Origin: Orobanche coerulescens
Lineage: Eukaryota; Streptophyta; Magnoliopsida; Lamiales; Orobanchaceae
Direction: 5' to 3'
Assembly: GCA_033398695.1 (NCBI GenBank)
Contig: CM065809.1
Location: 179,046,501 to 179,110,500 of the forward strand
DNA: 64,000 bases
The notes under the pieces were generated by a model that saw nothing but the letters and a program-made list of their open reading frames with translations, ran no database searches and was not told the origin of the DNA. How positions within the stretch are numbered: the first letter of the stretch is position 1; each line of letters begins with the position of its first letter. The position numbers were made by a program, and so were the translations under genes. Of the stretch, positions 11,058 through 22,671 are shown one piece after another.

Positions 11058-13557
11058 ATGATCACGAGATCCCAAGGAAAGAACTTATTTCCTTTGGACC
11101 CGGAAATCGAGAAGTCTTTGAGGAGGAAGAAGCAAGAAGCGAGAACCGAGACTATTACTATACCTTTCGTTGATACCATGGCCGGCATTGTTGACCAACC
11201 ACGAGAACTCGCTCGTCCCGAGAAGATCCCTTTGAATGCCCGCTGACCTAAGCTGGACGATTATCAAGAAGGAGGTTGGGGAAAGATTGATGCCAACAAC
11301 TTCGAGCTTAAGCCGTCCCTCATTGCTACAGTGAAGTCTCAAACATACGGAGGGGGAGTGAATGAAGATCCAAACGCTCATCTTGAGTCGTTTTTGGATA
11401 TATGTGCCACCATCAAGCAAAACGGAGTGCCTCCGGATGTCATTAAGCTCCGCCTATTCCGATTCTCCTTAGAAGACGATGCGCTAGATTGGTACAAGAG
11501 CCTAGATCGGAAGGAAATTGGTACTTGGAGAGAGATGACTCGGTTGTTCTTAGCACAGTTCTATCCTCCCTCGAAGGTGCAAAAACAAATCAACGATATC
11601 CTGCAATTCGAGCAATATGAGGATGAATACTTATACGAGGCATGGATCCGATTTAAGAAGCTACTTCGCAAATGCCCACAGCATGGAATTGACAAAGAGG
11701 AGATCTATATTCGGTTTTATCGGGGTTTGACGAGGAAGGCTAGAAGAGAGTTGGACTACTCATCGAAAGGGGGATTTCTGGCTAACGATTATGAAGAGGC
11801 CAAGAATCTCATTGAGCTAGCGGTCAACAATGATTACGAGGAGGTGACCGATAGGAAGATGACGAGAAGAAAGGTTCCATCCGGTGACGAGGACGCCTAC
11901 GGTGATTTGAAGGCAAAATTTGAAAACAAAGAAAAGAACTTGAGATGCTAAAAAGAATACTTTGGGAGTCAATTCGGTTTATGAGGAGCTAAACGAGCCT
12001 ATTGCGCTTAAGGAGGATGTGAACTACATGCAAGGAGGAAACTTCCCAAGGGGGAAATTGGGGAACTCTTATCCGAACAATCGAAACCACCCTAATTTCT
12101 CCTATGCCAATCCGAACAATGCTCTTCACCACCACCGGATTTAACGTGAAAATGGGGTTATTCAAGAGCCGATTGCTAAGACACCTATGGAAGAGATGTT
12201 GGAACGATTAGAGGCGAGCCAAAAGATTTTATTTATAAAGTAGACAAGAGGTTCGGAGCTCTCGAGCATAGTGTGACATCTATTGGAAACTCGGTGATAG
12301 CCTTGACAAAGCGGATGTCGATGGTGGAGACCCAAATGAGTCAAATGGCGAACGCCTGCCGGATTTCATAAGCCGGCCATTTTTCGAGCAAAGACTGAGA
12401 CCAACCCGAAGACGCAACAATGCAACGCAATCGAGCCGAGTGGGACAAAGTACGATAATCATGGGGCCGGAGTTAAGGAATCGAAACGAGGAGGTATTAG
12501 AAACGGAGCGTAAAACGAGAAAGAAGATGGAATACAAGCAGAACCTATCGGCCATTTATCGGCCGATAGCCCAACCGATACCCATACAAAGATGCCGGCA
12601 AAGGAAGCCTATCGACCCACCTATCTACCGAAAGGCTCTGGAAGTTCGAATATGAAAGCTTTTGAGGAAAAAGCTCCATTTCCACAGCGTTTGGCCAAGT
12701 CGAGATATGATGAAAAGCTTCAACAATTTATCGACATGTTTCAAAAGGTGAATATCAACATTCCACTTCTAGACGCTTTGAGAGACATGCCGGGTTACGT
12801 GAAATTCTTGAAAGACGCTGTGGCAAGCAAGAGGAAGTTGAGGAAGTTTGAAACAATAAATATGACAGAGGAGTGTAGCGCTATCATTCAAAACAAACTC
12901 CCACTCAAGCAGAAGGATCCGGGACGTTTTACTTTGACATGCATGATTGGCGACCAAACGTTCCGTAATGGGTTGTGTGATCTCGGGGCAAGCATCAATC
13001 TTATGCCTCTATCCATCTTTAAGAGGTTGAAGATTGGGGAGATGAATCCGACTACCATTTCTCTACTCATGGCGGACCGGTCGATCACTTATCCGAGGGG
13101 AATTGTGGAGGATGTGCTCGTTAGAGTCCAACACTTGGTCTTCCCTACCGATTTCGTAGTTCTTGATATGCCCGAGGACGAAAATCAACCATTGATCTTT
13201 GGGAGACCGTTTCTAGCGACGGGAGAGCACTTATCGACGTCCAGAGGGTGATCTTACTTTCCGGTCAATGATCAAAATCTGAAAATTTCCATCTATGACG
13301 CGATGAAGAAGCCCGACGATGCGCCCGAGGAATGTTTTGAAATTGAGTCCATTATGCCGCCCCCGACCGACTTGTTGGAGCATTGTATTTCACACTCCAT
13401 TTACTCACATTCTGAGGTTGATGAAATTTCCGAGGAGTTGCCGGAGTATGTTCGAATGTTGGAGGCGAACGAGTCTCGACTTAATGAGAGGAGCGTATGC
13501 TATCTTGATATCAACAAACCCGTTCAAGGGGGAGTTGTCACTGAAGATCCGGGATGA
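11058..13557 (+). pseudogene. gag and aspartic protease of the Athila-like element
   Basis: The start at 11058 reads MITRSQGKNLFPLDP. An in-frame stop occurs at 11244-11246. The gag core runs 11331-11951, including DALDWYKSLDRKEIGTW and the helix-rich FAQFYPP-like block (AQFYPPSKVQKQIND). After a frame change a spacer follows, then protease at about 12930-13250 with the Athila-type active site CDLGASINLMPLS, in which Leu replaces the usual Thr/Ser, and the flap-side GRPFLATG. A last segment at 13303-13557 is acidic. No RT follows. The region 12545-12620 encodes YRPI-type peptides because the TATCGGCCGATA motif has entered the coding sequence. Confidence 0.85.
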
Positions 13558-14784
13558 ATGAGGTATCGTCTAGCTAAAGACGTTAAACGTAGCACTTGTT
13601 GGGAGGTAACCCAACGTATGTATATTAGTTCGTTTTATTCGTTTATTTTCGATTTTTCGTTTGCGTGATTTTTGTAGTTTCTAGTTTCATAGTAGCTTTG
13701 CTAGTTTTTGTTAAGTTCTAATCCATGCACGCCGAGTTTTGGATACTTGCAGGTCTTTCATCGCCATATCCAAGCAAAAACGGGACCAAGTATGTGAAGT
13801 GGAACGAGCTGAAAAAATTTTTGAGACAGAAAATCCTATCGGGCGAGCCTATCGGCCGAAAGGCCCGGCCGATAGGCTGAGGAAAAAAAAAAAAAAAAAA
13901 ATTATTGATTACAAGCAGTGGTCGATAGGGTATGCCTATCGACCGATATCCCACCCGATATAAGGTATGTAAGAGACAGAAGTTCCTATCGACCCAGCCT
14001 ATCGGCCGATAGGCCTGGCCGATAGAACATACCCGCCCAAGATCCACTTCGACCCGGTTATTTTATACCCCTTTTAAACACTTCACACCCGATTTTCTCA
14101 CACACTTGCACTCTTATCGGCCGATAGAACACAAGAACGAAAGGGGCGAATTTTTTTTCTACTTTTCTTCCTTCAAACTCGATCAAGGTACGTAGTTTCG
14201 ACTCTTAATCCTCTTGTTTTTCAATTCTATACATGTTTTCAAGCACTTTGACGGATTCTTTTTGGATTTTTGATGAAAATCGAATTGGGGATCCACTTTT
14301 TGGGGCTTTTGCTAAACTTTGATGTTCTTTGAATTTGATGCCCGATTGTTGATAGAATCTTGAGGGAAACATGTTATCTAGGCTTGATTGTTCATGGGTA
14401 CTTCAATTGGGGATTATTTGATGAAATTGAACGAATTTTGAAAAAACCCCAAATTTGAAGAACCCTAATTTCGCATTTTTTGAAATTGGGTGGATTTGTT
14501 GAATCAATTGTTAATTGGGATTGATAGGAGTTGAATTGTTGATGAATTAGATGGATTGGAGAGAATTTGCCCTAATATGATTGTAGTGTGTTGTTTTGTT
14601 ATTGTGGGTGGTGATTTTGATCCTTTGAATATGAAATGGGGAGTCTAAGTTTGGGGAGATTGTGTGATTTATAGAGGGCTCTTGATATTGTGGGATTATG
14701 GGATTATGTCGATGCTCGTTGAATGTTTGTATTATGAGTGTTTATTGGATTTTAATTGGATGGTTGTTTTGTAGGAACGTTGAA
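13558..14784 (+). repeat. Non-coding junction with TATCGGCCGATA motif cluster
   Basis: The segment starts with a short hairpin (GGGAGGTAACCCAAC near 13601) that in related elements lies just after pol, marking the deletion junction. From 13840 to 14130 there are at least five copies or near-copies of CCTATCGGCCGATAGG; exact cores are at 14000-14011 and 14115-14126. An A-rich run lies at 13884-13900. The rest, to 14784, is AT-rich with no gene, ending in a plausible splice acceptor (TGTTTTGTAG) before the next ORF. Confidence 0.8.
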
Positions 14785-16376
14785 ATGGGAAAGCAAAGCA
14801 AGAAGTCGAATCCGAGTACGGCCGGAAAATCTAAGGCAACCACAGAAAAGGAAAAGGCTCCGATGAAGGTAGTGCCGGCTATTCCGATCCCGGCTGCACT
14901 CGACCCGAAGAAGTTCAAGCTGAGATTGACCGGGCCAGAGTCTAAAAGAAGGTGGTCGCACCTTATCGGCATGTCACACAAGCATTGCCGATTTCTGCAT
15001 TAGGAGACGGCTCGGGGTATGGGTGTTTACGATGATATTGTGCTACTAGCAAGGCAGTGCGGGTTTGAGCAAATTTTTCGGGCTAACTACCTCGCTTACC
15101 ATGTGCTCACCGTGGAGTTTCTGTCCACAATTGAGGTTTTTAGGGAGAACGGGACTCCGGCGTCTATTCGCTTCAATCTCGACAACATAGAAAGGGAGCT
15201 CTCGGCCGATGAAGTTAATGCCATTATCAACGGGGCCGAGGACGGATCATTCCAGCAGGGCGATCATGCCAAAGAAAACTTAGAGCTGTGGTCCAAGATG
15301 ATTTCCGACAGGAGGAGACGCTTCTTATTTATAATCCGACATATGCCAAAGCCTCCTCGATCAGAACCCGGTTCTCCGTTATGTCCATCGCCTGTTCACA
15401 TCGACGATTTTGAGCCGTACCGACTCGGGGACGTGCTTGTCCACCGATCTTCACCTTTTGTGAGTCGGCCTTGAACGGTACACGGAAGCACGCCGGATGT
15501 TTTCTGATCGAGCACATGGAGAAACAAGCCTGGCCGGGAAGCGGAGGATTGGTATTGGGGCGTTCGTGACCCCTATCGCGGAGCATCTTGGGGTGCACAT
15601 TAGAGGAGAGCCGGTATCCCGAGACATCTATTTGGATAAACCGACACCGCAGGGGAGATGCTTGCCTTCACCGAGGGGTTCGACCGAAATTGCACGGTCG
15701 GAACAAAACCGTGTCCTCTTCCGACTCCCCTCTCTCGACCTTGACTTCGTGATGGGCGACGCGCCCGATGTATATGCGAGGTGGAGTATGAGCTCCGCGC
15801 CCATGTAGCACTTATCCGACTGGATGCGTCTCGTAAGAGGCAACGCCGGAGGTGACCATTGATGAGCCGTTCTTGGAGGGAGCCGAGGAGGAGATGGATG
15901 ATATACCCGAGGGGGGTAGCCGTGACGAGATTCCCGCCGGTGGAGGTACTAGTTTTCAGATGAGAGCTCCAGATTTTGATGCTTTTGAGACGAGATTTTT
16001 TGAGAGAGAGAGAGAGATGCACGAAGAGAATATGCAAGCGCAAGACAACTATCACTTGGCGAGTATGTTCTTTGACAACCGAGTTTGGTTCTTTGGGAAC
16101 TCTACGGGCAAGGTTGAGACTCGGGTGGGTGCTGTTGCCACTCGGGTCAATGAGTTGTACGAGCTCGTGGAGAGACGAGCCGAAGAGGACAGAGTGTGGC
16201 GACAAGAGGAGATTGCTTGGAGGGAGCAAGAGAGGAAGAGGCAGGAAGATAGGTGGGCCCAGGAGGACCACTACCACCGAATGCTACACGAGATGTACCA
16301 CTTTGCCCCTTTCCCCGATTCACATGCCCGCTATGATCCGAGCTCGCCGACAAACCCGCCATTTCCGCCACAGTGA
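14785..16376 (+). pseudogene. Athila-type late ORF (ORF-1/env-position protein)
   Basis: It starts MGKQSKKSNPS directly after a splice-acceptor-like TGTTTTGTAG. One stop at 15001-15003 separates it from the same-frame segment 15019-15474, which has the recognisable block NYLAYHVLTVEFLSTIEVF found in Athila ORF-1 proteins. Two further frames carry the rest (15497-15808 and 15852-16376). The last part is a highly charged, Glu/Arg-rich predicted coiled coil. Function is unknown even in intact relatives. As read, the gene is broken. Confidence 0.75.
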
Positions 16377-17079
16377 TCAGGTACTCCATTAACAAAGCCA
16401 CTCCTTTCTCTTTTCAAACTTATTCCTCCTTTGGGATGCGAAATAAGTTTGGGGGAAGAAGTGCGGCTTTGTTAATTTCTTTACGTGTGAGTACCTTGTT
16501 TGCTTTGTATCTTTATATGCTTGTGTTGGTGCTCGTTGTTTTTATTTGTGCTTATCATATTGGTGTTGCGTGGTTTTGGCTTTTTGTTGCTTAGTTTTTT
16601 TTAGATTTTTATGTTCATTTTCGTTTGGTGTGTTTGCTAGTTTCTATTTTTTTTCGTTAGGTCGTAGTAGTTTTTTTTTTTTAGATTTCATGTTTGCTTT
16701 TATTTGCTTTTCGTTGTTTGTTTTTAGATAGCCTTGCTTGTCTTTAGTTTTTCCTTATTAGTGAATTTTTCGTGCTTCTAATTGTGTGATACCGATGTTA
16801 CGACACTGTTTTTCTCTCTGAAGAAACGGTCGAGTTTTAGTCGAGTTGTAGTTAGTAATTTCTGTTTTGCATAGTATTCATTTAGGTCCAAAATTTTTCG
16901 TGATTGTAGAGGTCTTGGCAGATAAGAGACGATACATACTTGTTTTAAAATCACCGTCAATACGTTTGGTTACATCTTTCGGATAGTGAGTCGATCTTGT
17001 TTCGTCGATGTGTTGGCACTTAAGATAGAGTTTAGAGTCGGCCGCTTTTCCCAAAAATTGAGATAATGTTGTTCTATGA

Positions 17080-17390
17080 AGGGAAGTCTAGTAACCGGGG
17101 GCATTCGCGTGACCCGTTGTTTACCCTCGCGTAAAACGACGACTCTGATTAGACTAGTGATTTAGATAATTCACATGTGCCAATGATAGGGTACTTAGTA
17201 ACCGGGTGTTCGCGTGACCCATTGCTTACTCTCGCGTAAAACGGCGACCTTGATTCGGACATGCGGAAATTATATATTCGAGTTGTTTCTCCGCTGTAGA
17301 CGGGAACTTAGTAACTAGAAGCATCCATGTGCCCCATGAGTGTCTTTTACGTCAAACGGTTTCCTAATACATGAGAATGGAAGTTCCACC
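17080..17390 (+). repeat. About 110-bp tandem repeats near the 3' end of the Athila-like element
   Basis: Three diverging copies share CTTAGTAACCGGG, then TTCGCGTGACCC and CTCGCGTAAAACG; they begin near 17090, 17190 and 17305. The remainder of 16377-17823 is T-rich non-coding sequence with short homopolymers. Confidence 0.7.
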
Positions 17391-17823
17391 CTAGAATTAC
17401 CCCGATGAAACATCCCGAGATCCTAACCTAGTGGTCAACTCGAATCAAATTCTTGAACATATTTATAAGGGAATACTGACCGAGGTTTATTTGTTATGAA
17501 ACTCGTTAAAATTGTGGCACTAGACTGTGTAACGGGACGAACTAGCTTGTTTATTTTAGCCTTTCATATTGACGGTCGATTTGACTCACGTTTTGTTAAT
17601 CTTTGAGCTGGATTTTCTTCATGAACGAATGATTAGGACTGAACTTGACTACTTTGCGGAATCATTATTCTGAGTGCAGCTCGCTTTTACGACAATCGGA
17701 TTATTTAGAGAAAATTACAGGATAGTATTGATTAGGTTGAACACTATGAATTGCACGATGATTCACGACTTTCTTTTTCCTTTCTTTTTCTTTTCTTTTT
17801 GTTGTTCGGGACGAACAAGGCTT

Positions 17824-17838
17824 AAGTTTGGGGGGGTT
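17824..17838 (+). other. Polypurine tract of the Athila-like element
   Basis: AAGTTTGGGGGG directly precedes the 3' LTR (TGATAAG at 17839). It is the expected plus-strand primer. Confidence 0.8.
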
Positions 17839-19274
17839 TGATAAGTGGTAATTTTACCACTTATTTCTAGGATTTTATACTAGGTTTTTATCTCGTTTCG
17901 TGATTAATGTGCTCGTATTTGGCTTATTTATGATTAGTCGAGCCGTATTACGCGTTTGGGTTGGTTTTAGTGTGTTTGCAGGTTTTTAGAGCCAAAAGGA
18001 CCCAAAACGAGACAAAGGACCGAGAGTCGAATCAAGCGGACGAAGAAATGGATTTTTGCGAGAAACAGTCGAACCTATCGGCCCAGCATATCGGCCGATA
18101 GGCGCCCGAAAGGAGATTCTCGCCAAGTGAAGAGATCGACGAACCATCTATCGGCCAAATTTATCGGCCGATAGGCCAGCCGAAGGCTTCCCAATGGGCT
18201 CTCGTTTTGGACGGATTTTGACTCTTTTGGATATTATTTATTTCCTAGATTAGGGCTAATCGGGATTTTAACCCTTAGGCTATAAAAACACCCTTCTAGA
18301 CCTAGTTTCAGCCTTTTATCATATCGATCATTCTTTTCATTCTTTTCATCTTTTACAATTTTTAGATCTTCTTAGCAAGATTAATTTCTTTGATGCAAGA
18401 ACTTTTGGAGGAGAATTATTATTGTTTTGGGAGATTGAAGACTCGGAGTTCATCCATAAGGGTTGTAATCTCTCTTTTCATATTAATAATATGCATTCTT
18501 CATCTATTTCTTGTCTAATTTCAATTATGTCCGGCTAATTCCTTTGATTGATTCTAGGGTTAGTAAATTTAATTGATGATCACATGATATTCCTTTGATT
18601 ACCTTTTGACCTTTCATCCTAGGCTTGTGTTCAAGTTGTGTTAAATCTCACGTTAGATTAAAGGGCCCTTAATCGATGCATGTTAGCTAATTGATTTCAT
18701 CCTAAGGAGTAATTGATTAGTGGAAATACTTGACACACAATATGATTTTATCTTGAGACCTAGCGGAGAAAGATAAATCATAGATAAATAAGTTGGTGCT
18801 TTTTAAGTGATTTCAATTCTTTGAGCCCTGACGGGGAAAAGGGTTTTAATTAACTATCTTTCTAGGTTGCCTTGACAGGAATTCTAGATCGACCGAGTGA
18901 TTATTTCTAGGATTGAATTAAATTTTGGGGAGAAGGAATCAAGTGAATGGATTGTGTGAACTCAATTAGATGATACTACCCTAGGATCAATTACCTTTCG
19001 ACTTGTGATTTTATCTTGTTAATTTGCTTTATTTGCTTAATTTAGATTATTCATCTTTTATTCAATTTTTGTTCCTCGATTTTTTAAGTTAGATAATTAG
19101 AATCAAAACAATTTTTCGGACTCCTAAATAGCAGTCAAATTTTGAGTAGAGTTAATTCCTTTATTTTCGACACATCAATTCCCTTGGGTTCGACACCTTG
19201 GAAATACTCCGAGGTTTTACAAATTTTAAAATTGATCGGATTTGAAAACCATACTACACGAATACTAGCGATCA
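17839..19274 (+). repeat. 3' LTR of the Athila-like element
   Basis: This LTR is 1436 bp with the same ends as 9476-10910. It holds two exact TATCGGCCGATA copies (18089-18100 and 18162-18173) where the 5' LTR has one. TATAAAAA lies near 18281. It is nearly identical to the 5' LTR outside 18060-18330. Confidence 0.95.
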
Positions 19275-19279
19275 GGGTT

Positions 19280-19961
19280 CATATTGCGTGGCCGGGTGCG
19301 GATGTGTGGAATTTTTAGTCGGGCACGTTATGGCCATGTATTGGGAGTGATACATTGGACTGTGCACACGGTAACAGATTACCTCCGTGAGACTAATTAG
19401 GTACAAGGACGGGTGTGTCCGGTCATTCGTCTTGTACACTTGCACAGAACACTACGGGCGTACTATGATACCCCTCTTCAGCGTAATTCATAACTAAGAA
19501 TATTTCATAACTTCAGTTAAATCATGATTGTGTATTTTTCAACCCTTGAGGATTGTTGTTACGTAATCGACCCGTTTGGGGATTTTGTTTTTCAGGTCTT
19601 GGCAAGGCAAAGGCACGGGGAGAACACGCTGACGTCGAGGAGTCCCAGTGATACTAGAAGGGGCTCCCAGTCTGTTCAGTCACTTATTCAGTCATTTAAG
19701 TTTCCTTTATTTATTCCGCTGCAGACATTCCGTTTGAATACTCGTTTCATTCAGTGTTGTGTATTTTATCGTCACATAAGATACACATGTATTCTATTTT
19801 ATCCTGGGTGTGTTGTACGAAACTCCTAATCGGAGTAATTGATGTTGTAATGTGGTTCGGTACTACATTTATCCTGTGTAATTCATTTTTTTTCATTCGC
19901 CTGGTGGGTCCCAGTCGGGGGTCCACGGCACTGTAATATCCGCCTAGTTTGGGGTGTTACA
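19280..19961 (+). repeat. 3' LTR of the Tekay-like element, right part
   Basis: It resumes CATATTGCGTGGCCGGGTGC exactly where 9475 stopped, and ends GTTACA. GATCG follows as the outer target duplication. Confidence 0.95.
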
Positions 19962-20094
19962 GATCGCTCGATACCTGATCTCGATCTGGACCCTTCGCTT
20001 GGCAAGTCTCCCTTGGATTACTTGATGCTGGTTCGGTCGCTCGGCCCTTATGCCGATCGCCGTCATGGCGTATAAATTGCCGCACAACATCCCA

Positions 20095-20690
20095 TTAACA
20101 GCTTCTTATTGTTCTCTTCATTTATCGTCTTCTTATGGTCTCAAGTGTAGTTTTTTCTTATAGTTACCTCTTTTAGCATTTTTCTATGATTATTCCATGT
20201 AGCATTTTGTTAGGGTTCTTCTACATGGCATTATATTAGGGTTCTCAAATATAGCATCTTCATAGAGTTATAACATTTTCTTATGATTCTTCAGTATAGC
20301 ATCTATTTATGGTTCTCTCGTTTACCATCTTCTTATGATTTTCTCATATATCTTATTTTTATCCTTATTTCTTGTAGCCTACTCATATAATTTTCCTATG
20401 TACAGCTTCATATTGTTCTTCCGTCTAGCTTTTTATTATGGTTATTCCGTATAACAAGTTTTTATTGTTTTTTTGTATACCCCATTCTTATGGTTTTCTC
20501 ATGCAACATCTTCTTATGATTCTCTTTTGTACTTTTTATGGTTCTCCATTCCGTATAACAAGTTTTATTGTTTTTTTGTATACCCTGTTCTTATGGTTTT
20601 CTCATGCAACATCTTCTTATGATTCTCTTATGTACTTTTTATGGTTCTCCCGTGTACCCTCTACTTGCATGTCAAAATATTATTCTTAAA
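20095..20690 (+). repeat. Degenerate minisatellite of TTCTTATGGTTCTC-type units
   Basis: Units of about 17-22 bp resembling TTCTTATGATTCTC plus a TGTAGCAT/TGTACC variant repeat for 600 bp. A higher-order duplication of about 100 bp is clear at 20449-20548 versus 20549-20648. No coding sequence is supported. Confidence 0.7.
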
Positions 20691-22671
20691 GTATTTTTTT
20701 TGTTAACCTTATATATGCATGGGACTAATGTTTAGATGTTGTTTTGCTTTTTAACCTTATATATATATCCATTTGTGGAATATTCCATACATGAAGCTTA
20801 ATGATAAATAGTTACATGCATAATGTCAAATAAAAAAATACATCTACTATAATGTTGAAAACAACAACAATGAGAGAAACCCAGCTCGAGACACATCACT
20901 TGCACTCCTTCCAAATATTAACTCAGAATTATAGCAAAGCATGGATGGAAAAAAAAAATGGCCTATTTATTTGGCAATTTTGCAATAAGTGAAATTATCG
21001 CGTGTAATTTTGCATGAGTCAAAGTCTTTGTTATATTTGATTTATACTCGAAGTGTCCACAATTAGACAATAGGTCAATTATCATTATCATTGTGGACCT
21101 GAAATGATGACGAGTCATCGCTGTCACATGATACTGATCAAAATGTTGAATAATTCTCTTGAGAACTTATTCAATTATTTGTGTCGTAATTATAATATTT
21201 AGGGCCACATATAAATAAGTGAGCACAAATTATTTATGATTTTCAATGAATTTTAATGGATTTTCAACAATTGTACTACTTGTTTCCCTATAATTATGTT
21301 CCTTTTGGCTAGCCCCTCACAAAACCGGCACCGCATAATTGCGGGTCAATTGTGTTTTCTTTGCCCCCTTGCAATGCATATACTGTAATTCCCGTATACA
21401 AGAAGAAGAAACTTCAATAAATTATGTCTAACTAACGTGTCGTGGGATTTCATTTTATAAAAACGCACCGCACAAGAACTGACGGGCGAGTGCGGTTCCA
21501 CCTTCTTGATCCAACTCGCCCAGAACCCACCTTAGTTCTCACACTCTATGTAAAGTATGAATAACTGAAAAAAATGCATAAAAGGTAGAGATGGCTTTCC
21601 AAACTATCTTTCCTTTTTATTTTTCGAATTATTATTGCTTGCACTTTCGACATCTTTTTATATATTTTGGATCACAAACAAACAAACGAACCGAATAATC
21701 GAACACCAACAAACGAAAACAAAATATGTGAAATTTTAACGAACAAATAGTTTGCATTTTTATCGAACACAAACACGAACCCAATGAACCGAATCCTTAA
21801 CGAACGAACATTCGTTAAGGTCACTATTCGGTTCGAAATACATCCCGACAACGGCCTTTTAGGTGGAGGACCAATATCATTTCGTCTTTTTTTTTCTCAT
21901 TGAATTAATTTGTTGACGCACTGTGAAAGGAATGGTTGCTTGACCTGTTAAAATCACGGACATCATGGTCTGGACATATGCAAGCATCTAAATACAGAAG
22001 TCGATAAATCTGGAAAATGGCTGGCACATTTCGAGTCTGACTTGATTAAAAACAACATACCATACCATATCAAGTTAGGGATTTCCTGACCTTCGTGTGA
22101 AATTCTGCGGGTGTGTTTTTGTGGAAGTTGCAGATGCAGAAAGTGCAGAGAGAATGTGAAAAGAAAATTCGAGAAAGAAAATAAAGGGCGGGGAAGGTGA
22201 GTTGCAGACGAAAAAGGGCAGAAATTCAACATAATATAAGGTGTATTATTCGATTAAAGTAAAAGAATTTCAACATTATTTTTTCTCAACTCCATTGAGC
22301 TTCGATTTGACATCGATATTGACATGAAGATATTAATAACTCATTCTGAAATAAGATGATCTGAACCTGCAATCAATCAGCTCGTACTATAGTGTAGATA
22401 ACATAAAACACATCTCAAAAAACATGTAAAATTCACGGACAGAGGGTTATTAATATTCTAACAGCATAGCTTATTTTAGGATTCAACTCTATATGTCACT
22501 ATACAACAGACAGAAAAGTTGGGTTTATTCGTTATAAAAGGTCTCAGTTTAGCCTAGCTCTGAAAGCGTGTAAACATTCGAATAAGCGAATCAAGAATGG
22601 CCGAATAAAGCTCACTTCACAATGTGGCTCTCGACCAGGGTGAATAGTTGGATGTCTACTGGAACAACGGA
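20691..22671. other. AT-rich intergenic region; 3' side of the membrane-protein gene
   Basis: No gene is recognised. A short inverted word AACGAACATTCGTT lies at about 21799-21812. The ORF at 21963-22232 (minus) has no recognisable domain and biased composition, and I do not support it. The last 150 bases should contain the 3' untranslated region of the minus-strand gene. Confidence 0.5.

Larger units (their letters stand above)
9476..19274 (+). mobile_element. Athila-like non-autonomous Ty3/gypsy element nested in the 3' LTR
   Basis: It starts TGATAAGTGG and ends ACTAGCGATCA, flanked by GGGTT on both sides (9471-9475 and 19275-19279). LTRs are 1435 and 1436 bp. The primer-binding site is complementary to tRNA-Asp, as in Athila elements. 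It encodes gag, a protease and an Athila-type late ORF. At about 13557 the coding sequence jumps straight to the short palindrome seen just after pol in related elements, so RT, RNase H and integrase are missing. It would need proteins from another copy to move. Target-site and LTR conservation indicate a fairly recent insertion. Confidence 0.93.
209..19961 (+). mobile_element. Tekay/Del-like Ty3/gypsy LTR retrotransposon, split by a nested element
   Basis: This is a chromovirus-type retrotransposon. Both LTRs begin TGTAATACC and end GTGTTACA. The element is flanked by a perfect 5-bp duplication GATCG (204-208 and 19962-19966). A primer-binding site for initiator tRNA-Met follows the 5' LTR. 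Internal order is gag, protease, RT, RNase H, integrase and a C-terminal chromodomain-like tail, which fits the Tekay lineage (PBS type and RT sequence). The coding region is broken by many single-base frameshifts, so this copy is not autonomous as read. The 3' LTR is interrupted by 9476-19274. Without that insert the element is about 9.9 kb. Confidence 0.95.
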
